Shown here: positions 34,427 to 39,446 of the stretch, piece after piece | How the letters are laid out: the number at the start of each line of letters is the position of its first letter | Numbering within the stretch: the first letter of the stretch is position 1 | Source: Desulfovibrio sp. | Lineage (GTDB): Bacteria > Desulfobacterota > Desulfovibrionia > Desulfovibrionales > Desulfovibrionaceae | Direction of reading: 5' to 3' | NCBI GenBank assembly: GCA_017415765.1 | Contig: JAFQED010000031.1 | Coordinates: 1-39,446, forward strand | DNA: 39,446 nt | Notes under the pieces: model-generated | Database searches by the model: none | The model's input: the letters and a program-made list of their open reading frames with translations, nothing else | What the model was told of the DNA's origin: nothing | Made by a program: the position numbers and the translations under genes

Positions 34427-34748
34427 CGTCCTCACCCACGTTTTCATAGATGTCTGCGCCGTAACGGGCCTCTGCCACCAGCCTGCCAAAATGGGCCAGC
34501 CCGTGTGCCCAAAGCAGAGCGTTCCCGGCTTTGGCCACCAGCAGGGCTGCGCCATCCCGGTCATGCAGCACAAAAAGCCCTCCCGGCCCGTCCACCTGCC
34601 GCCAGACAGCACAATGGATGAGTTCCGGGTCTCCCAGACGGGCCACCAGCTCATGGCCCGCCGGGCGGGCAAGATCTGTCCCGTCTGCCGGGCAGGGCAG
34701 AAAATCCAGGGCAGACCCTGCCATTTCCAGCGTATAAGATTCGCTCAT
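34419..34748 (-). CDS. Small protein of unknown function between tmk and the deacetylase
   Basis: This is a 109-residue soluble protein: LEMAGSALDFLPCPADGTDLARP, then VARLGDPELIHCAVWRQ, LFVLHDRDGAALLVAKAGNALLWAHG and a C-terminus of acidic residues. The start at 34748 overlaps the tmk stop as ATGA, with GGGGGCTGGA upstream; the frame is open another 17 codons but those lie in tmk. It overlaps the deacetylase start. I recognise no family, though the tight coupling on both sides suggests a shared role. Confidence 0.75.
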   Translation of the reverse strand: MSESYTLEMAGSALDFLPCPADGTDLARPAGHELVARLGDPELIHCAVWRQVDGPGGLFVLHDRDGAALLVAKAGNALLWAHGLAHFGRLVAEARYGADIYENVGEDDA

Positions 34749-35398
34749 TCCAGCCCCCTGCCCCGCCGCTGCAGGGCTGTTTCCACCGCTGAAAGACATT
34801 GCAAAAGCACGTCTTCCGGGGCCTGCCCGGCATCTATCACGGCAAAGCGTTCCGGCTCTGCAGCGGCCAGCTCCAAATATCCACGGCGTACCCGTTCATG
34901 GAAGTCCAGGCTTTCCGCATCAAAGCGGCCCTCCGAAACGGTAGTCCCTGCCTCCCGATTACGGCGGCCAGCCCGTTCCAGCCCCTGCGTTACGGGCAGA
35001 TCCAGCAACAAAGTCAGATCCGGCACAAGGCCGCCCGTGGCCATATCGTTGACACTGCGCAGTTGCTCTGCCGCAAGCCCCCTCCCACAGCCCTGATAGA
35101 CATAGGTGGAATCACAATAGCGGTCGCACAAAACTATCTGCCCGGCCTCCAGGGCCGGGTTGATCACCTCGGCCACATGCTGCGCCCTGTCTGCCAGAAA
35201 AAGATACAGCTCTGCCCGGCCAGAAATGCCACGGGTGCGCGCATCCAGCAAAATGGAGCGCAAACTGCGCCCCAGACCACTGCCCCCCGGCTCACAGGTC
35301 AGCACAGGGTCAAAACCGCGCTCGCGCAGGGTTTCGGCCAGAAGACGCATGGCCGTGGACTTTCCAGAGCCTTCTATACCTTCAAAAGTGACAAACAT
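34745..35398 (-). CDS. tmk: Thymidylate kinase
   Basis: This is a 217-residue enzyme that phosphorylates dTMP to dTDP, essential for DNA synthesis. It has the P-loop GIEGSGKS at residues 7-14, the DRYCDSTYVYQG substrate segment and the TCEPGGSGLGR segment with its conserved Arg. Length is normal. The start lies 25 bases inside the upstream HD-domain gene, so the two frames overlap; both protein ends look genuine. The operon order tmk-unknown-deacetylase is unusual. Confidence 0.95.
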   Translation of the reverse strand: MFVTFEGIEGSGKSTAMRLLAETLRERGFDPVLTCEPGGSGLGRSLRSILLDARTRGISGRAELYLFLADRAQHVAEVINPALEAGQIVLCDRYCDSTYVYQGCGRGLAAEQLRSVNDMATGGLVPDLTLLLDLPVTQGLERAGRRNREAGTTVSEGRFDAESLDFHERVRRGYLELAAAEPERFAVIDAGQAPEDVLLQCLSAVETALQRRGRGLE

Positions 35399-36399
35399 TC
35401 TTCTTTCACCGCCTTCTTGCGCTCACGCGGAGCGGCTTCCGGGGTGGGCATGGCCCGGTGCATATGCCGACCAAGGGTGGGCTGGTAGGGTGTCCAACCG
35501 GGATCGCTGCCCTCAAGCTGTTCAAACAGGCCGCGACACTGGGCCATTTTGGCGTCCAGATTGTCAGCAAAGTGCAGGGCCAGGGCCTCGGCCGTATGGG
35601 GGGGGCGCACCGCGCCAAACTGCATTTCTCCGTGATGGCTGAGGATCAGATGCTTGAGGTGTCGCTGCAATTCCTCTTCCAGCCCGGATCTTTCCAGAGC
35701 CGGGGCCAGCATTTCCAGCCCCAGCATGATGTGGCCCAAAAGCCGCCCCTCATCGGTATAATCATTGGTCAGCCCGCCGGAAAATTCGCGTATCTTGCCA
35801 AAATCATGGAAAAGTGCCCCGGCCAGCAGGGTCTGCCTGTCCAGTTGGGGGTAATGGTCGGCAATACGTCGGCACAAGGTAAAGACACCAAGGGTATGTT
35901 CCAGCAGACCGCCCACATAGGCATGGTGTACGCCCTTGGCTGCCGGGCACAGTCGGAATGCCGCCTGCCACTGCCCCTCCAGCATGGTCAGGGCCAGCTT
36001 GCGCCAGGGCTTGTGCCGGAACTCCTCCTTGCAGAGGGCCACAAGCTCGGCCAGCATGGTATCAGGGTCATACGGGCTGGCAGGCATGAGCAGGGCGTGA
36101 TCCACACTGGCGGCCTCGTCCGCCGAAAGGAGACGCAGCCCTTCCAGCGTCAACTGCATCTGGTCACGGAACAGGGCTGTCCGCCCCTCGGCCCAGACCA
36201 GAGAACCCGCCGGGATGTCCTGAAACTCCCCACTGAGCGGATGCCATATCTTGGCCTCTACGCTGCCGCTGGCATCGGCCAGGGTCAGCCGCCAGTACGG
36301 GCCGTTGCGCGACTGCGCCTGTGCCGCCTGTGCCACCACGAACAGCCCTGCGGCCACACCTGCCGCAACCATGTCTTTGACGTAATGCCCTTTTTCCAT
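35374..36399 (-). CDS. YhaM-like HD-domain protein (probable 3'-5' exoribonuclease)
   Basis: This is a 341-residue protein. It has an OB-fold nucleic-acid-binding part at about 30-95 (PYWRLTLADASGSVEAKIW) and an HD-type hydrolase domain: GGLLEHT (His168), LFHDFGK (His198, Asp199), LGHIML (His223) and LSHHG (255-256). The layout matches YhaM/CBF1, which degrades RNA or DNA from the 3' end. It heads the tmk operon and is divergent from surE across 69 bases. The start region has only a weak ribosome site, and the family start could be a few codons later. Confidence 0.85.
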   Translation of the reverse strand: MEKGHYVKDMVAAGVAAGLFVVAQAAQAQSRNGPYWRLTLADASGSVEAKIWHPLSGEFQDIPAGSLVWAEGRTALFRDQMQLTLEGLRLLSADEAASVDHALLMPASPYDPDTMLAELVALCKEEFRHKPWRKLALTMLEGQWQAAFRLCPAAKGVHHAYVGGLLEHTLGVFTLCRRIADHYPQLDRQTLLAGALFHDFGKIREFSGGLTNDYTDEGRLLGHIMLGLEMLAPALERSGLEEELQRHLKHLILSHHGEMQFGAVRPPHTAEALALHFADNLDAKMAQCRGLFEQLEGSDPGWTPYQPTLGRHMHRAMPTPEAAPRERKKAVKEECLSLLKV

Positions 36400-36468
36400 A
36401 TACAGTCCATGTGCCGCTGCTGTGCGGTCTCTTTTTCACAGCTTCCATCCTTTCCGGGGGATTGTCAA

Positions 36469-37242
36469 ATGGACGTTCTGCTGACCAATGACGATGGCAT
36501 CCGCGCCACAGGCTTACGCGCCCTGTACGCTGCCCTGCGTGAGGCCGGGCATACAGTGCATGTGGTGGCCCCCATGCGCCAGCAATCGGGGGTGGGGCAC
36601 TCCCTGACAGTGTTTGAACCGCTGCGGGCAGTGCGCGTGGAGGAAGGAGATTTCAGCGGCCTTGGCGTATATGGCACACCTACGGACTGCGTCAAGCTGG
36701 CCCTGGCCTGTCTGCTGCCCGTGCGGCCGCAGCTGGTCATCTCCGGCATCAATGCCGGGGCCAATGTGGGGCCGGACATCCTGTATTCCGGCACGGTGGG
36801 GGCAGCAACGGAAGCCGCCCACGAAGACCTGCCGAGCCTTGCCGTCTCGCACGATGATCACGCACCGCAGCTTGACCTGCTGCCGCAGGCCCGCCATGCC
36901 GTGGCCCTTGCCGCGCGCATCGACTGGGGACGGCTGGCCCCACGCAGGGTGATCAACCTCAATTATCCTGCCGGAGAACTGGCCTGTGCCAAGGGCCTGC
37001 GCATAGCCCCGCAGACCAGTGCCGTCTGGAAAAACGCCTATGCGGAACGCCGCGACCCGCGTAACGCGCCCTACTGGTGGCTGGAAGGAGAGATCCCGCC
37101 AGAGACCATCAACGCCGGTTCTGACAAGGATCTGCTCAACCGGGGCTATATCACCCTGACGCCCCTGCGCTTTGAGTTTACCGACCATGCGGGCATGGCC
37201 GCGCTGGAGGATATGCCCCTGACGGAGGGGGTGCCGCGCTGA
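36469..37242 (+). CDS. surE: 5'/3'-nucleotidase SurE
   Basis: This is a 257-residue phosphatase acting on nucleoside monophosphates and short polyphosphates, linked to stationary-phase survival. Its hallmark MDVLLTNDDGI gives Asp8 and Asp9, then QQSGVGHSLT, TPTDCVKLAL and ISGINAGANVGPDILYSGTVGAATE, the metal-binding and active-site blocks. The frame stays open far upstream, but the ATG at 36469 has gggggatt upstream and is the family start. It is divergent from the HD gene and convergent with the lipoprotein gene. Confidence 0.96.
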   Translation: MDVLLTNDDGIRATGLRALYAALREAGHTVHVVAPMRQQSGVGHSLTVFEPLRAVRVEEGDFSGLGVYGTPTDCVKLALACLLPVRPQLVISGINAGANVGPDILYSGTVGAATEAAHEDLPSLAVSHDDHAPQLDLLPQARHAVALAARIDWGRLAPRRVINLNYPAGELACAKGLRIAPQTSAVWKNAYAERRDPRNAPYWWLEGEIPPETINAGSDKDLLNRGYITLTPLRFEFTDHAGMAALEDMPLTEGVPR

Positions 37243-37264
37243 CGAGAGCTGACCTGCCCTGGCC

Positions 37265-37816
37265 TTACCGCAGACGCTGGGGCAGCATCAGATAGCTGGT
37301 CACCTCGCTGACGCCCTTGACCTTGCGGGCTGTGCGGATGGCGATATCCTTTTCCTCCTCGTGCGCGACCACCCCCAGCAGGACGACACGCCCCGCATTG
37401 ACCTCGGTATCGATACGGGTGGAGGAAAGCCCCCTGGCCTGGATAAGGTCGGCACGCAAGGTCGCCGCCAATGAGAAATCGCTGTTTTCAGCCTTGCCCG
37501 GCGTAAACCAGTGTGCCGTCAGGCTGCGCGGCTTGTAGCGACGTGCGATGGCAAGGGCCTTCTCCTGCATGGCAGCGGGGACTTCTCCCACAAGAAAGAC
37601 ATTGCCATAATAGGAATACACGGCAATTTCCCAGCCCTTGCTGAAATCGGCATCCATCAGTGCCGTTTTGACGGTGGTGGCCAGCTTCTTGTCATCGGCA
37701 ATGGTATCCATAAGACGCTGGTCGTCATACAAGCCGTAGGCAGTATAGCCGCACCCCTGCAGGGTTGGCAGTGCAAACAGCATAAGTACTAGGATCAGCC
37801 GGGGTAATCGTCGCAT
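37265..37816 (-). CDS. BON-domain lipoprotein
   Basis: This is a 183-residue lipoprotein: signal peptide 1-21 and lipobox LQGC with the lipidated Cys22. Two BON domains follow (about 45-110 and 115-180; the second has STRIDTEVNAGRVVLLGVVAHEEEKDIAIRTARKVKGV), of the OsmY/DolP type that bind phospholipids and help maintain the outer membrane. ATG 37816 has GGGAGG six bases upstream; an ATG at 37834 overlaps the murA stop but has no usable site. It probably follows murA on one transcript. Confidence 0.9.
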   Translation of the reverse strand: MRRLPRLILVLMLFALPTLQGCGYTAYGLYDDQRLMDTIADDKKLATTVKTALMDADFSKGWEIAVYSYYGNVFLVGEVPAAMQEKALAIARRYKPRSLTAHWFTPGKAENSDFSLAATLRADLIQARGLSSTRIDTEVNAGRVVLLGVVAHEEEKDIAIRTARKVKGVSEVTSYLMLPQRLR

Positions 37817-37830
37817 GCCTGACCTCCCTC

Positions 37831-39081
37831 TCATTCCTGTTCTCGCCTGATGCGGGCACCCACGGCATTGAGCTTGTGCTCTATCTGCTCGTAGCCGCGA
37901 TCCAGATGGTAGATGCGCCGGACTTCCGTAACACCTCTGGCCGCCAGCCCTGCCAGCACCAGCGAGGCACTGGCCCGCAGATCCGAAGCCATCACCGGCG
38001 CACCGGTCAGGCGGCGTACACCGCGCACCATAGCCGTATGGCCGGAGACCCTGATTTGTGCGCCCATCCGCATCAGTTCCAGAACGTGCATGAAGCGGTT
38101 TTCAAAAATGCTCTCTTCCACCACGCTGGAGCCTTCAGCCAGGCACATCAGGGCCATGATCTGGGCCTGCATATCGGTGGGGAAGCCGGGATGAGGCCGG
38201 GTGGTCACGTCCGTACCGCGCAGAGGGCCAGCGCACCTGGCCAGCACACCTTCCGCTGTGGTGGTGATGGACATGCCCATACCCTGCAACTTGAGGATGA
38301 CGGCCTCCAAGTCCGAAAAAGGGCATTGCCGGAGCAGGAGTTCCCCGCCGGTGATACCCGCCGCCACCAGAAATGTCCCGGCCTCGATACGGTCGGGCAT
38401 AACGGCATACGCCGCCCCTTGCAGACTGCTGACGCCCCGAATACGGATGCAGCTTGTGCCCTGCCCCTCGATCTGCGCCCCACAGGCCACAAGGAAGTTG
38501 GCAAGGTCAACCACTTCCGGCTCTCGCGCCACGTTTTCCAGCACGGTTTCCCCCTCGGCCAACACCGAGGCCATGAGCAGGTTTTCCGTACCGCCTACCG
38601 TGGGCATATCAAAGGTGATGTGCGCTCCCTTGAGCTGACGGCAACGCCCAAGGATGTAGCCTTCTTCCAGCTCAAAGCGGGCACCCATCTGTTCCAGTGC
38701 CTTGAGGTGCTGATCCACCGGGCGCGCCCCGATGGCGCAACCGCCGGGCAGGGCCACCCGCGCCTGCCCGATGCGGGCCAGCAGTGGCCCAAGGCAAAGC
38801 ACAGAGGCCCGCATGGTACGCACAAGATCGTAGGGAGCCTCGGCCTTGAGCTGGCCGGGCGTCACCAGCACACGGTCAGCCTCGCGCTGGCAGTCACAGC
38901 CCAGCATCTCCAACAGACGGAGGGTGGTCTGTATATCCCGAAGCCGGGGCACATTACCCAAATCTGCCGTACCGTCCACCAGTATGGCGGCAAAGAGGAT
39001 GGGCAGGGCCGCATTTTTGGAACCGCTGACATCAATACTGCCCGTCAGGGGCACGCCACCTTCAATGACCAGTTTGTCCAT
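37831..39081 (-). CDS. murA: UDP-N-acetylglucosamine 1-carboxyvinyltransferase
   Basis: This is a 416-residue enzyme that joins phosphoenolpyruvate to UDP-GlcNAc, the first committed step of peptidoglycan synthesis and the fosfomycin target. It has Lys22 and Asn23 in [13 protein letters not shown] and the active-site Cys115 in [15 protein letters not shown]. All six fold repeats appear present and the C-terminus is normal. The frame runs 50 codons further upstream (to 39231), but ATG 39081 with AGGA five bases ahead is the family start. An IS-type transposase end lies about 200 bases upstream. Confidence 0.96.
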   Translation of the reverse strand: MDKLVIEGGVPLTGSIDVSGSKNAALPILFAAILVDGTADLGNVPRLRDIQTTLRLLEMLGCDCQREADRVLVTPGQLKAEAPYDLVRTMRASVLCLGPLLARIGQARVALPGGCAIGARPVDQHLKALEQMGARFELEEGYILGRCRQLKGAHITFDMPTVGGTENLLMASVLAEGETVLENVAREPEVVDLANFLVACGAQIEGQGTSCIRIRGVSSLQGAAYAVMPDRIEAGTFLVAAGITGGELLLRQCPFSDLEAVILKLQGMGMSITTTAEGVLARCAGPLRGTDVTTRPHPGFPTDMQAQIMALMCLAEGSSVVEESIFENRFMHVLELMRMGAQIRVSGHTAMVRGVRRLTGAPVMASDLRASASLVLAGLAARGVTEVRRIYHLDRGYEQIEHKLNAVGARIRREQE

Positions 39082-39280
39082 GATCTTCCTAGTGCTTGGG
39101 CGGAGCACAACTGCCGCGCCGGTGAGGGATATGCCGAGGCCGGGAAGGCCGAGCGTCCAAGATACCCTGCCTTCCCGATAGGGACACAGGGACTGACACA
39201 CTTCCCGGCACAGTTCTTTCCATTCGTCCAAGCCTAGTGTTTTTTCTTAACAAAATCCAGACCAGGTTTAGATAGTGTCG

Positions 39281-39446
39281 TCAAATTATTTTTGCCCATA
39301 ATGAAATGCACCTGATTTGCACGGCTGCAAGGAAGGAGAGGCTTCGTTTTGCATAACGTGTAGCGATGCCACGCCATCTCTTCAGGTGAAGAAAGGCGTT
39401 CTCTACCAGGTGGCGTACACGGTATAGAGCTTTATCATAATCGCGC
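39281..39446 (-). CDS. IS5-family transposase, C-terminal part (cut by window edge)
   Basis: Reading the minus strand from the window edge gives about 55 residues beginning RDYDKALYRVRHLVENAFLH, then LKRWRGIATRYAKRSLSFLAAVQI and a stop at 39281-39283. This is the standard end of IS5-family DDE transposases: the YR-RHxVEN segment with the catalytic Glu, and the LKxWRxIATRYxK tail. The remainder lies outside. The IS end should be at about 39260-39280, 180-200 bases upstream of the murA start; I could not define its terminal repeat. Confidence 0.8.
   Translation of the reverse strand, partial: RDYDKALYRVRHLVENAFLHLKRWRGIATRYAKRSLSFLAAVQIRCISLWAKII

Noticed and set aside
35458-36468. Upstream extension of the surE frame by 337 codons
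   Set aside because: It runs antisense over the HD-domain gene; the family start MDVLLTNDDG with a good ribosome site is at 36469.
39082-39231. 50-codon N-terminal extension of MurA
   Set aside because: The family N-terminus (MDKLVIEGG) begins at 39081 with AGGA upstream; the extension has no matching features, so it is only an open frame.
1-39446. CRISPR array, tRNA or rRNA genes
   Set aside because: No regularly spaced repeats, no cloverleaf with CCA-like ends, and no rRNA-like conserved stretches were noticed on either strand.

Overview
The window looks like chromosomal DNA of a Desulfovibrio-type sulfate reducer, probably close to the gut species D. piger or D. desulfuricans. The evidence is a Desulfovibrio-style homotrimeric porin, a short stand-alone N-acetylglutamate synthase, a rubrerythrin, an rpoN-hpf-rapZ-mannose-PTS cluster, an AmrS radical SAM protein beside a cobalamin adenosyltransferase, and GC-rich coding DNA in which antisense frames stay open for long stretches. 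The genus is an inference from gene content. I see no rRNA, tRNA or CRISPR array.

Layout. 1-5.5 kb (+): porin, argA-type acetyltransferase, argF, rubrerythrin, then a repeat-rich gap and an FkbM methyltransferase. 5.5-8.3 kb (-): a tightly coupled operon of a Pro/Gly-rich secreted protein, AmrS, CobO and a nucleoside deoxyribosyltransferase-like protein. 8.6-9.2 kb (-): a HigBA-type toxin-antitoxin pair. 9.4-11.2 kb (+): dksA and a family 2 glycosyltransferase. 11.2-13.0 kb: an alpha/beta-hydrolase-like exported protein divergent from a DedA membrane protein. 13.1-17.7 kb (-): rpoN, hpf, rapZ and mannose-family PTS IIA, IIB and IIC; the IIC frame is broken at an A9/T9 run. 17.9-19.5 kb (-): ArsR regulator and ArsP-like permease, each preceded by the same dyad. 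19.6-20.1 kb (-): BrnT/BrnA toxin-antitoxin. 20.2-20.8 kb (-): an unknown exported protein.

21.2-30.3 kb (+): a four-gene glycogen operon of debranching enzyme, GT4 glycosyltransferase, GH57 enzyme with a Lys/Ala-rich tail, and a 1419-residue fusion of a GT3-type glycogen synthase with a GT35 phosphorylase. It ends in a strong terminator. 30.6-33.0 kb (+): a YeiH-family transporter with a large Ala-rich insert and two small unknown genes. 33.1-36.4 kb (-): an HD-domain YhaM-like protein, tmk, a small unknown protein and an acetylpolyamine/histone deacetylase-like enzyme, all overlapping. 36.5-39.1 kb: surE (+), then a BON-domain lipoprotein and murA (-). The window ends in the 3' part of an IS5-type transposase.

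The most unusual items are the synthase-phosphorylase fusion and its operon, the homopolymer frame break in PTS IIC, the paired TTTGG-N8-CCAA operators in the arsR/arsP region, a dispersed hairpin repeat in three gaps, a predicted leaderless higB under a 16-bp palindrome, a hydrolase that has lost its nucleophile serine, and the YeiH transporter with an inserted extracytoplasmic coiled coil.
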